From: a virus
Direction: 5' to 3' (one strand)
IMG/VR virus record: IMGVR_UViG_3300032293_002041
Span: 1-64,000 of that record
Length of the DNA stretch: 64,000 nucleotides
This document shows positions 43,328-51,275 of this stretch, piece after piece. Position numbers and translations under genes: made by a program. Within the stretch, counting starts at the first letter, position 1, and every line of letters starts with the position of its first letter. The notes beneath the pieces are model-generated. The model saw only the letters and a program-made list of their open reading frames with translations. It made no database searches and was not told the origin of the DNA.

Positions 43328-43924
43328 ATGGATAGGATAGCGGGTGGTCAGAAGGTATTTTTTACTTCTGATCTTCATCTTGGACATGATAAGATTAGAG
43401 GATATTGTAATCGCCCATTCCTTTGTAGAGAAGAAATGGATGATAGAATAATTTCTTCTATAAATGCAACAGTTCCTAAAAAAGATATTCTATATATTAT
43501 AGGGGATTTTTGTCATAAGGGAGGAACTGCTCTCTCTTATAGAGAAAGAATAGTCTGTGAGAATGTTCATATTATACTTGGTAATCATGATGAGCCAACT
43601 AAATTTGCTACTGGATTTGCCAGTGTTACTCATCAGAAAATGATTCTATATAAAAATCAAAAAATATTTATGTGTCATTATCCTATGAGAAGTTGGGCTA
43701 GTAGTTATAGGAAAAGTTGGATGCTTTATGGTCATGTTCATGGTAGACTCCATCGGGAGGACATTGATTCTGGTAGCCTCACGCTTGATGTAGGGGTCGA
43801 TAATAAAAGAGAAGGGGTCACATTCGGTACTCCTTGGACTTTTAAAGAGATTCAACAAGAATTTCTGGCGAGAGCGAAAAAAAAATCAAGGTCGCCCATT
43901 GACAATGACGATACTGTGTTGTAG
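43328..43924 (+). CDS. calcineurin-like metallophosphoesterase 3 (198 aa)
   Basis: FFTSDLHLGHDKI, YIIGDFCHKG, ILGNHDEP, CHYPMRSW and YGHVHGRL are the successive metal-binding motifs; this short type (DLHLGHxxI...CNRPF) is common in phages and bacteria. Substrate unknown. The promoter of the next gene lies in its last codons. Confidence 0.88.
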   Translation: MDRIAGGQKVFFTSDLHLGHDKIRGYCNRPFLCREEMDDRIISSINATVPKKDILYIIGDFCHKGGTALSYRERIVCENVHIILGNHDEPTKFATGFASVTHQKMILYKNQKIFMCHYPMRSWASSYRKSWMLYGHVHGRLHREDIDSGSLTLDVGVDNKREGVTFGTPWTFKEIQQEFLARAKKKSRSPIDNDDTVL

Positions 43925-43927
43925 AAT
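43899..43927 (+). promoter_or_regulatory. sigma70-like promoter
   Basis: TTGACA 43899-43904, 17-bp spacer with CGATA, TAGAAT 43922-43927. Confidence 0.8.
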
Positions 43928-44006
43928 GAAAGAGTCAACGAGAGGTTACATCAGTCATGCGACTGAGCTTGTCGTTGAAAGTTGGTTAAGAATTTGGAGG
44001 TTGATT

Positions 44007-44291
44007 ATGGCTGAAGTTACTACTACCGAGAAGCAGAGTCGTGTTCGTTGCAGTGACGAGCAGTTCCTTGAGGCAGTTTATTCCAGTAAGACTTACGCTG
44101 AGATTGCGTCAAAGACTGGTCAGAAGGTTGCCAGCACACAGGCTCGTTTTGCCCGTGCAAAGGCTGCTCTGGCTAAGAAGGGTCTTGATCTTCCTGAGAT
44201 GGAACGTGCAAAGCCCATTAAGACTGTGGATAATGTTGAGGCTATGGCTGAGACTGTTCGCCGTCTTAAGGCTGCTCATTCTAACGGCTGA
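44007..44291 (+). CDS. small HTH-like DNA-binding candidate (94 aa)
   Basis: ATG 44007 after TTTGGAGGTTGATT. EQFLEAVYSSKTYAEIASKTGQKVASTQARFARAKAAL looks like a helix-turn-helix (TYAEIAxxTGQxxxSxxARxxRA) followed by a basic helix. G+C-richer codon use than its neighbours, like the 0-14 kb genes. A regulator role is inferred only. Confidence 0.55.
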   Translation: MAEVTTTEKQSRVRCSDEQFLEAVYSSKTYAEIASKTGQKVASTQARFARAKAALAKKGLDLPEMERAKPIKTVDNVEAMAETVRRLKAAHSNG

Positions 44292-44398
44292 GTTTAGTTC
44301 AAACCAAATGCTTCCAACTACATCCCTCATAAATATTAGTAGAGACAACATAGACAAAATCTAACTAATCGTTATGATATGTAGCTTGGAAGTATAAT

Positions 44399-44673
44399 GG
44401 GGGCTTAATCCAACGGCAGAGATAAAGGACTTATATAATTTGAGTGCGTAAAGAGAAATCTTTAATGTAGAACCTGTCAAATTCGGTGGAGGCTTAACTG
44501 CTAATACCGAGCCAAGCTTAATAGAAATATTATGAAGGTGTAGAGACTTGACGGCAGGAACCTAAAACGAAAGTTATGGTTAAGATAAAGTCCAGACCAC
44601 AAACAGAAATGGTAGTGAAAACTATAGTGGTAAGAAAATCCTTCAAGTATCGGTTCGAATCCGATAGCCCCTA
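44399..44673 (+). tRNA. tRNA (TAA anticodon) interrupted by a group I intron
   Basis: Exons 44399-44432 and 44635-44673 give a 73-nt class I cloverleaf (acceptor GGGGGCT/AGCCCCT, anticodon stem AAGGA/TCCTT, loop CTTAAAA, T-arm ATCGG/CCGAT). The split after T34 is the position used by cyanobacterial tRNA-Leu(UAA) introns. However, the variable loop is short (CAAGT), unlike normal leucine tRNAs. Confidence 0.75.
44433..44634 (+). ncRNA. group I intron (IC3-like, 202 nt)
   Basis: Core elements are recognisable: ACCGAGCCAAGC (Q side), GGTGTAGAGACTTGACGGC (R side), AAGATAAAGTCC (S side), and a terminal G before AAAATCC. Order and wording closely follow the Anabaena tRNA-Leu intron. No endonuclease gene inside. 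Confidence 0.85.
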
Positions 44674-44702
44674 CTACCCTTTTAATAAATGAGTTTACTC
44701 TT

Positions 44703-44933
44703 ATGACATTCGACCACTGGATAAACGAAATTGAAGGATATAGCGTCAGACAAGAAAGAGCTATGAGCGACATAAGAAATTGTGTTGCAAAAGGAGAGAC
44801 TACTGATATAATTAAGTGGTTGATGGCTGCTTATGCTATGGGTCATGAACAAGGTTATGATACCGGATATTATGACGCTAATGAAGAATGTCAAGAAAAG
44901 TTTGATGAATATCGAATGGGGGATGACTTTTAA
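44703..44933 (+). CDS. hypothetical acidic protein (76 aa)
   Basis: MTFDHWINEIEGYSVRQERAMSDIRNCVAKGETTDIIKWLMAAYAMGHEQGYDTGYYDANEE: helical with GHEQGYDTGYYDA repeats seen in small phage proteins. Function unknown. Confidence 0.6.
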   Translation: MTFDHWINEIEGYSVRQERAMSDIRNCVAKGETTDIIKWLMAAYAMGHEQGYDTGYYDANEECQEKFDEYRMGDDF

Positions 44934-44935
44934 TT

Positions 44936-45139
44936 ATGAAAATCCACAATAGAACACACATCACTTTAACTCCTGATGATATTGAAAAAGCTATTGAGAG
45001 ATATATTGATAGCGAGATTATGGAAGCTCCCAATGGTTTAGATGTTAAGTTTATAGTGCATGATGTTTATCAGAAAGATAGTTTGACAGGATATTATAAG
45101 TCAGAGTTTGCTGGGGCAGAAGTTACTGTCTTAGAATGA
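44936..45139 (+). CDS. conserved small phage protein (67 aa)
   Basis: THITLTPDDIEKAIERYIDSEIM...VKFIVHDVY: the 'TxxDIxxAIxxYI' start and later strand are common in small phage proteins. ATGA-coupled to the endonuclease gene. Function unknown. Confidence 0.6.
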   Translation: MKIHNRTHITLTPDDIEKAIERYIDSEIMEAPNGLDVKFIVHDVYQKDSLTGYYKSEFAGAEVTVLE

Positions 45140-45585
45140 TCGAAGAATATGAAAACTGGGAAGATAGCATAAGGCTAACCTTTATAGAATTGGCAGACTA
45201 TATGACTAAAAAATGTAGTAAATGCACACAAGAATTAGACTATAGTTCTTTTTCTCGTTGTAGTGGAGGATCATATCTTCGTCCAGAATGTAGAAAATGT
45301 GGATATGAACTACAAAAAGAAAGAATAAAAATAAGAAAAGAACAGGGAGATCCTTCAAGCGATTATAAGTGCCCCATCTGCCTAAAAAATAACGAAGAAT
45401 TAAAGGGGGTTGGAGGTAAAAAAGCAAAAGATTGTTGGACTGTGGATCATGATCATGAGACAAAGAAGTTTCGTGGATATTTGTGCCATAATTGTAATAG
45501 GGCAATTGGTAATTTTAAAGATGATATTGAAAGACTATGGAGGGCTATAGAATATCTTAGTCCAAAAAATGAACAAAAATGCTAA
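45136..45585 (+). CDS. recombination endonuclease VII-like HNH protein (149 aa)
   Basis: CSKCTQELDYSSF...CRKC zinc ribbon, then CPICLKN...WTVDHDHETKKFRGYLCHNCNRAIGNFKDD: the endonuclease VII signature (VDHDHxTxxxRGxLCxxCNxxxGxxxD). T4 endo VII resolves branched DNA before packaging; many free-standing relatives act as homing nucleases, so either role is possible. Confidence 0.9.
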   Translation: MIEEYENWEDSIRLTFIELADYMTKKCSKCTQELDYSSFSRCSGGSYLRPECRKCGYELQKERIKIRKEQGDPSSDYKCPICLKNNEELKGVGGKKAKDCWTVDHDHETKKFRGYLCHNCNRAIGNFKDDIERLWRAIEYLSPKNEQKC

Positions 45586-45907
45586 TCCGTTAGATTCTAT
45601 TATTGATTTTGCTTGGGCAAGTGGTGCTGATCTTTTCTTTGTGCAAAATGCCAAGGATGAACTGAAAAAGCTAAGAGAAAAAAATAAAGAGTGGGTTAAG
45701 GAAACATACAGGGCTAATGAGTTTGCTGTTGAACAAATCAATGAATACTTAGAGGTATATCAACAGATGCAAACTTTAAAAGATTCTCTTGAAAGTCCTG
45801 TAGCTTGGGCTACTATAAACGATCATGGAGATTTGTTTGATCTGAGACTTCAAAATAATCCATATATTAATCAAGACACAGTAGTACCTCTGTATAGAGC
45901 AAAATAA
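45569..45907 (+). CDS. conserved phage protein (112 aa)
   Basis: Coiled-coil-like N-terminal half, then SPVAWATINDHGDLFDLRLQNNPYINQDTVVPLYRAK. This C-terminal 'PVAWxxxNDxGDLxxLxxxxNPxxDxxxxVPLY' motif is widespread in phage proteins of unknown role. Confidence 0.7.
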   Translation: MNKNANPLDSIIDFAWASGADLFFVQNAKDELKKLREKNKEWVKETYRANEFAVEQINEYLEVYQQMQTLKDSLESPVAWATINDHGDLFDLRLQNNPYINQDTVVPLYRAK

Positions 45908-46230
45908 TGAAACCTAAAGGCAACACGTTGTGTAAAGCTATTGTTCCCTATGGTCATCCCAAATCTAGGATAGCAGAGCTTGAATTAGTTACCGTAAGAG
46001 AATATAATGATTATGAAGGTGGTACTTACTTTGAAGAAGTAAAAACCGCTGCCGAATATTTGGAAAAAGAAGGTAATGCCTATGATGAACCATTCTATCA
46101 TATTTATGCTAGATTTCATAAACATGATCCTCGTTCCGGCAGATTTCTTGCTGAATTTTTTGATCTTGATCAAGCATTGAATTTTTTACTAGATTTAACT
46201 GGCGAAGAACCAAAAGTAATATCTTATTAA
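45907..46230 (+). CDS. hypothetical protein (107 aa)
   Basis: TAATG-coupled. MKPKGNTLCKAIVPYGHPKSRIAELELVTVREY...FYHIYARFHKHDPRSGRFLAEFFDLDQALNFLLDL. Beta-rich then helix. Not recognised. Confidence 0.6.
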   Translation: MKPKGNTLCKAIVPYGHPKSRIAELELVTVREYNDYEGGTYFEEVKTAAEYLEKEGNAYDEPFYHIYARFHKHDPRSGRFLAEFFDLDQALNFLLDLTGEEPKVISY

Positions 46231-46231
46231 T

Positions 46232-46756
46232 ATGATCAATAATAAGTATACCATTGATCTATTCTCATATAGCGATAATGGTGGATATTGCACATTCTAT
46301 TGTATTAGCAATACTAAGCATCTAGCATTTAAAGAATTCATATCAAAACGAAGAGCTGAATATGCTAGAAAAATTCAAATCAAACTAAGCAGACATAATC
46401 TTGCACCAAAAGTATTATCTAAATTATGCAAAATAAAATATGAGACTTTATTTCCTGGGCGTAAAAGTGGGTGGGGATATATTACTGAAGTAGCAAAAAC
46501 AATCAGTAAAAATACAGTATCTCTTAATAAGATACAGAAACTAGTTGATAAAATTCAATCAAAAACTAAGCTTAAGTTTTGGGATTGTCATTGGGATAAC
46601 CTTGGTTATATTATGAGAAATAATAAGAGATGTCTGGTTTGTATAGATACTGGAAAAGAAACTTGGGCTGGAGATGCAAATTATTTTGGCAATGTTGATC
46701 CTGGCCCCAAATGTGGTTATTGTTTAAAATATGAATGTAAATGCACTGGAGAATAA
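46232..46756 (+). CDS. compact protein-kinase-fold protein, paralogue 2 (174 aa)
   Basis: Same ordered marks as the gene at 9683: AFKEF (Lys34), Glu43, HNLAPKV, YITEVAKT, FWDCHWDNLGY (Asp118, His120, Asn123), CIDTGKE (Asp139) and a Cys-rich end (CGYC...CKC). Shorter, in AT-rich codon use. Two divergent copies of the motif set support a real phosphotransferase-like family. Confidence 0.5.
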   Translation: MINNKYTIDLFSYSDNGGYCTFYCISNTKHLAFKEFISKRRAEYARKIQIKLSRHNLAPKVLSKLCKIKYETLFPGRKSGWGYITEVAKTISKNTVSLNKIQKLVDKIQSKTKLKFWDCHWDNLGYIMRNNKRCLVCIDTGKETWAGDANYFGNVDPGPKCGYCLKYECKCTGE

Positions 46757-47086
46757 ATGCCATATATTAAAGAAGAAGATAGACAAATATTTGATAATCA
46801 TATTGACGATATTATTTTTATTCTAAAATGCTCATTAGATGGAGAAATCTGTCAGCAGCAAAATTTATCCGATCAGCAGATCATGATGCTTTTGGGTAAA
46901 ATTAACTATTGTTTTTCCAGAATACTAGGAGGTGTTATGGGCAAACCTTCATATTCTAAAATTGCTATGATTACAGGAGTATTAGAAAATGTAAAACAAG
47001 AGTTTTATAGGAGAGTTGGTGTAAATCTAGAAGATAAAAAAATTCTAGAAAATGGAGATATACCAGAATACAAAAGGTTATGCTAA
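46757..47086 (+). CDS. hypothetical protein with exchanged 3' end (109 aa)
   Basis: MPYIKEEDRQIFDNHIDDIIFILK...GELNYCFSRIL-like middle (GKINYCFSRILGGVMGKPSYSKIAMITGVLENVKQEFYRR), the pattern of a widespread small phage protein ('GxLNYxxTxLxxxxxxxxxxYxxxNxxxGxLExxKxExYRR'). Its last ~20 codons are duplicated beyond the neighbouring HNH gene. Confidence 0.7.
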   Translation: MPYIKEEDRQIFDNHIDDIIFILKCSLDGEICQQQNLSDQQIMMLLGKINYCFSRILGGVMGKPSYSKIAMITGVLENVKQEFYRRVGVNLEDKKILENGDIPEYKRLC

Positions 47087-47799
47087 AAAACACAAAAAAG
47101 AATGATTATTCATTAATCTCAAAAAAGGAGCTAGAAAAATTCTTAAATAAAGGATTGAATTTTACAGAAATAGGTTTTCTTTATGGTAAAAATCTGCACT
47201 ATATTAGAACGATATGTAAAAAATACAATCTTAAAATTAAATCAAAGGTGTGTATCTGTTTAAACTGTCGCAAAAAGTTTAAACATAAAGCAACCATCCC
47301 AGCCAAATACTGTTCTACAAAATGTAGATCTGCACATTGGCCAAAAATAAATAAAGAAAAGCATAAAGAACTAGTTAAAAAATCTAGATTTAAGTGTCAT
47401 CCAGTAAAATGTAGGAAGTGTAAAAATAATATATCAGATGATAATAGAAAATCTGGTTTGGTTTATTGTAGTGATTTATGTAGAAAACAGAATCAGATAA
47501 TATCTAATAAAAAAAGTAGAGATAAAAAATATAAACAATTTGGTCTCTATAAAATATCTATAGGATGTCAAAATTGCGGATATAATAAATGTTCTGGTTC
47601 TTTAGATTTTCATCATGTAAATCCACAAACAAAATTGACTAGAATAAGCTGTGGACTTTGGAAAGCTAATACTGAAGTATTTCAAAAAGAACTATTAAAA
47701 TGTATATTATTATGTAAAAATTGTCATTATGAAGCACATAATCAGATTCTTATTATAGAGGGAAATGAAGGACAATGGAATTGTATATACCAAAATTAA
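47080..47799 (+). CDS. HNH endonuclease with zinc ribbons (239 aa)
   Basis: N-terminal HTH-like KELEKFLNKGLNFTEIGFLYG, three Cys-rich ribbons (CLNCRKKF, CRKCKNN, CSDLCRK), then CQNCGYNKCSGSLDFHHVNP...LLCKNCHYEAH, the HNH core. Starts inside the gene before and is AT-richer. Free-standing homing type; the sequence relic after it shows it moved in. Confidence 0.88.
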   Translation: MLKNTKKNDYSLISKKELEKFLNKGLNFTEIGFLYGKNLHYIRTICKKYNLKIKSKVCICLNCRKKFKHKATIPAKYCSTKCRSAHWPKINKEKHKELVKKSRFKCHPVKCRKCKNNISDDNRKSGLVYCSDLCRKQNQIISNKKSRDKKYKQFGLYKISIGCQNCGYNKCSGSLDFHHVNPQTKLTRISCGLWKANTEVFQKELLKCILLCKNCHYEAHNQILIIEGNEGQWNCIYQN

Positions 47800-47853
47800 A
47801 GGTGTATAAATTATTGAGAATGGTGATATTAAAGAATATAAACGCCTAAAATA
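47800..47853 (+). pseudogene. orphan 3' end of the gene at 46757
   Basis: After the HNH stop, the bases read GV(stop)IIENGDIKEYKRLK(stop), matching the end of the upstream gene (ILENGDIPEYKRLC). This is the original gene end left behind when the HNH gene arrived with its own flanking copy. Confidence 0.75.
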
Positions 47854-47864
47854 AAGAACCCAAA

Positions 47865-48182
47865 ATGTCCAAAAACATTGATGATATAGTTAAAGAAGTA
47901 ATGAAAAATAATAAGGAATTACACACTATGGATAATCATCTGACTAAAGACATAGGCGAACTAAAAAGAAGCGTTAAAAATATTGAAGCTAAAATTCAAA
48001 GAATGGATGGAGTATTACAGAAAGTATTTGATACATTAGAAGCTATCACTATAGCTTTGCATGAAGCAGAAATTGAGGAGGCATTGATGGATGAATTAGA
48101 TGAACAAGAGGATGGAGAGGATTGGACTCCTTATGAAGATAGAAATTTTTCATTCGATGATGATGAAGAAGAAGATAATTGA
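47865..48182 (+). CDS. coiled-coil protein with acidic tail (105 aa)
   Basis: Helical N-terminal two-thirds with heptads (LKRSVKNIEAKIQRMDGVLQKVFDTLEAI), then EEALMDELDEQEDGEDWTPYED...DDDEEEDN, strongly acidic. Function unknown. TGATG overlap with the next gene. Confidence 0.6.
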   Translation: MSKNIDDIVKEVMKNNKELHTMDNHLTKDIGELKRSVKNIEAKIQRMDGVLQKVFDTLEAITIALHEAEIEEALMDELDEQEDGEDWTPYEDRNFSFDDDEEEDN

Positions 48183-48433
48183 TGGCTAGTTTAGCTCTGC
48201 TAGTATCAATAATTTTTTTATCTGTGCTAATTATAGGACCATTAAGTTATATCTTATCTTTGTTTGATTGGATGCCCAAGTTTGTTGTATGGATAATGGG
48301 GCTTCTCTGCATATTAGTTGGGGGCATGACATTCACGTTACCCGTAGTCTTTTTAAAAGTTTTGGGTCTGATAGACATAGTCATAGGATTTAAAATAATA
48401 GCCGACAGACGAGAAAAGAAAACTGGAGCTTGA
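48182..48433 (+). CDS. three-helix membrane protein (83 aa)
   Basis: Hydrophobic throughout: LALLVSIIFLSVLIIGPLSY, FVVWIMGLLCILVGGMTF and VLGLIDIVIGFKIIA, with a short basic end (DRREKK). Unknown; position just before rIIA/rIIB is noted. Confidence 0.6.
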   Translation: MASLALLVSIIFLSVLIIGPLSYILSLFDWMPKFVVWIMGLLCILVGGMTFTLPVVFLKVLGLIDIVIGFKIIADRREKKTGA

Positions 48434-48458
48434 CAAGGCGGTTTGACGATGATATACT
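48430..48458 (+). promoter_or_regulatory. promoter of the rIIA-like gene
   Basis: TTGACA 48430-48435, 17-bp spacer with CGAT next to the -10, TATACT 48453-48458. Confidence 0.8.
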
Positions 48459-48498
48459 TGAGCCATCACAGGAACGATAACACTTTTGGAGAAATAAG

Positions 48499-51183
48499 AT
48501 GAAGTTGGCAGATAGAACGATTGAGACTCACAGCGTTGGCGTTGCAAGCAGGAATCAGTTTAATATTGCTCAGACAAGCAAAATGTTCAAGATCCTTTCA
48601 GACTCTTTGTATTCTGATAAGGTTATGGCTGCAATTCGTGAGCTTTCTACTAATGCTTATGATAGTCATATCTCTGCCGGGAATAAGAATCCCTTTAAGG
48701 TTACTCTGCCTACTGCTGCTAATCCCACTTTTGTGGTGAGAGATTATGGTACTGGTCTTAGTCAGGCCGATATGGAGGACTTGTATACAACTTACGGAGC
48801 ATCCAACAAGAATGATAGCAATGATTTTGTTGGTTGTCTTGGTCTAGGGTCTAAGAGTCCCTTCGCATATACCAAGAGCTTTACTACCGCATCATATTTC
48901 AATGGTAAGAAATATACCTATATTGCAGCTATTGACGAAAGTGGTGTTCCTACTCTGAATCTGTTTAATACTTCAGATACCTCTGAGCCTAATGGTCTTG
49001 AGATTAGCTTTGCTGTTAAGCATCATGACTTTCAAGAGTTTACGGATAAGGCTAAGAGAATCTTTCATTATTTCCGTATGAAACCCATCATGGAGGGTGG
49101 TATCGGCAATAATCTTCAAGATCATAAATATAGCAACACCAACATCATCATTAGTGGTGAAGGTTGGAGGGTTTGTCGCCTCAATAATGATAATAACTAT
49201 TTCCCCAATGGTTATCATCACATTGATAGTGGTATCGTAGCTATCATGGGCAACATTGCCTATCCTGTTCAGACCGCACAGATTGTTGGTCAAGAGAAGG
49301 ATGAAATGCCTGATCATATCCAGAAGTGGAATAGAGCTTTCCAGAAAGCAGATATTGATTCTTGGAAGAGCTTTGTCGGAGAGATTCTTAACTCCGGTCT
49401 TTATCTGGAACTTGATTTTGGTATCGGCCAACTTGAGATGGATGTTTCGCGTGAGGGCTTGCAGTATACCAAAGATGTTATCAAGACTCTGCGTAAAAAG
49501 ACTCAAGAAATCTATATGGAGATGAAGGAAGAATTCTCCAAGAAGATTAAATCTGCCCAGAATAAGATAGAAGCAATTACTTCATATTATACTATGAATG
49601 AATTGGCTGGCGGATGGGGTGTTGGCGCTACTTGGACTGATCCCAAGGGTAAAGATCATCCTATCAATTCTGGTAATGACTTGGAATATAAAATTCCTGC
49701 CGGTAAGAGTCTGTACGTTTTTAATTATAAGACTGCTGGCTATCGTTCTCGTCGCCAAGTTGCTCTGACAGACAGAATCCATCACGAAACCCTTACTGGT
49801 AAAGGTTCCTATTATTGGAATAACCAGAAGAAGAAGGGTAAGATGAGTTTCTTTGTATGCGATGTTGCTAGTGAAGAAAGTGCCAAGAAGATTCTTACAA
49901 GATTTTGTAATGCAAATGATTGCTTCGCATATCTCTTGATTGACACTAAGGATCATACAAAAAGCGGAGAAGGTTTTGATCAACTAATCGAAGATGTTGG
50001 GGCTGGAAATCTGCTCAAGGTTTCAGACTATAAGCATCTGACACAAAGTTCTGGCCCAAGAAAGTCTTACAATAGAAATTCTAATGGCAGCGTTAGTGAT
50101 CAAGATGTATTCTTTATCCACGGTTATGATAAGGACAGTAAGCAGATTACTAATCCTTATAATGATGCTACTTGTCTCAGAATTCTTTCAGAACAACAAC
50201 TGGAGGATTTTCTGGAACAGGATGAGATTGTGTATGTTCCTATGCTTCGATATAAGACTGAACCTGAGTCTGGTTATCCTGAGATTAATGACATCGCTAT
50301 TACTCTTAGTGATGATAAGCTCAAGAGCATAGTCAAGGACTTGGTTGGAGATAGTAAGGTTTATGCTATCAAAACAGCTTTTGCTAAAAAGCTTGAGAAA
50401 GATGGATATAATCTTGTTAACTTCAATGATTTCTTGAAGCGTCAACTTAAAGTTGTTGCTAACAAGCACTTTAAGAATCTTGCTTCTATCAACAAGCTTG
50501 TTGAATATTGCAAGAAAGACTTTGCAACTGATGAAAAGACCAGTGGTGGATATAGGTATTATCAGTACGGAACAACCGATAAGCAGTTTATGTTTCATAT
50601 TCTGAATATCTTTGGATTGGATTATGATAAGTTTATTGGCAATAAGACTCTTGTTGATTGCTTGAACAAAACAATGCTAACAGAGTTCTTTGCTAATACT
50701 GTTCATATTCATCCTTTTAATATCACTAAGTTCACTCAAACAGAATATCTCTCTCATATTTCTAAGCTTATGAAAGAGGCTGGGATTGAAGATGTTGATA
50801 GTAAAGACATTCGTAATGCTAATTTGGCCTATAACACCTTGACAAACATGATCGTCACTCGCTTGTATTCTGTGACTAATCAAGACAAGGCAGAAGGTTA
50901 TCTCAAGATTATTCGTGGAACTTCTACTGAAGATCTTAAGAGATGGAAAATCTCTGAAATTAGGGAGAAGATTAAGGCTGAAGTAGACAAGAATCCTATG
51001 CTAAAGTATATTATGGGAACTCATCAAGTTAGTGGTAATCTGACAGACCTAAAGCCTAGTCAGAATCCTATTCTTGAAGATCGTAGTTCTTATTATGGAA
51101 AGTCTAGCAAGGATTGGATTGAACAGATGAGCCAGGAAAATATTGACCTCTTTAAGATTCAGTTGAGTAGCTTGATCAAGTAG
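48499..51183 (+). CDS. rIIA: rIIA-like GHKL ATPase (894 aa)
   Basis: The first ~200 residues are a GHKL ATPase domain: IRELSTNAYDSH (N box, about 47-58), VRDYGTGLS (G1, 80-88), TTYGASNK and CLGLGSKSPFAYT (G2). The long remainder matches phage rIIA-type proteins in size and layout. In T4, rIIA with rIIB affects lysis inhibition and protects against RexAB exclusion. Own promoter and strong GGAGAAATAAG site. rIIB follows. Confidence 0.88.
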   Translation: MKLADRTIETHSVGVASRNQFNIAQTSKMFKILSDSLYSDKVMAAIRELSTNAYDSHISAGNKNPFKVTLPTAANPTFVVRDYGTGLSQADMEDLYTTYGASNKNDSNDFVGCLGLGSKSPFAYTKSFTTASYFNGKKYTYIAAIDESGVPTLNLFNTSDTSEPNGLEISFAVKHHDFQEFTDKAKRIFHYFRMKPIMEGGIGNNLQDHKYSNTNIIISGEGWRVCRLNNDNNYFPNGYHHIDSGIVAIMGNIAYPVQTAQIVGQEKDEMPDHIQKWNRAFQKADIDSWKSFVGEILNSGLYLELDFGIGQLEMDVSREGLQYTKDVIKTLRKKTQEIYMEMKEEFSKKIKSAQNKIEAITSYYTMNELAGGWGVGATWTDPKGKDHPINSGNDLEYKIPAGKSLYVFNYKTAGYRSRRQVALTDRIHHETLTGKGSYYWNNQKKKGKMSFFVCDVASEESAKKILTRFCNANDCFAYLLIDTKDHTKSGEGFDQLIEDVGAGNLLKVSDYKHLTQSSGPRKSYNRNSNGSVSDQDVFFIHGYDKDSKQITNPYNDATCLRILSEQQLEDFLEQDEIVYVPMLRYKTEPESGYPEINDIAITLSDDKLKSIVKDLVGDSKVYAIKTAFAKKLEKDGYNLVNFNDFLKRQLKVVANKHFKNLASINKLVEYCKKDFATDEKTSGGYRYYQYGTTDKQFMFHILNIFGLDYDKFIGNKTLVDCLNKTMLTEFFANTVHIHPFNITKFTQTEYLSHISKLMKEAGIEDVDSKDIRNANLAYNTLTNMIVTRLYSVTNQDKAEGYLKIIRGTSTEDLKRWKISEIREKIKAEVDKNPMLKYIMGTHQVSGNLTDLKPSQNPILEDRSSYYGKSSKDWIEQMSQENIDLFKIQLSSLIK

Positions 51184-51204
51184 TCAGAAATTTCTCAAGA
51201 CCCC

Positions 51205-51232
51205 TTGACAAGCTTGCCGATTAGTGTAAAAT
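51205..51232 (+). promoter_or_regulatory. promoter of the rIIB-like gene
   Basis: TTGACA 51205-51210, 16-bp spacer with CCGAT, extended -10 GTGTAAAAT (51227-51232). Confidence 0.75.
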
Positions 51233-51275
51233 GACAGTATCACAGGTATCGTAACTAAAAACAGGAGTTTGGATT

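Noticed and set aside
44393-44398. TATAAT directly before the intron-containing tRNA as its -10 box
   Set aside because: A -10 there would start transcription inside the tRNA; no matching -35 was seen. The real promoter is probably that at 43899.
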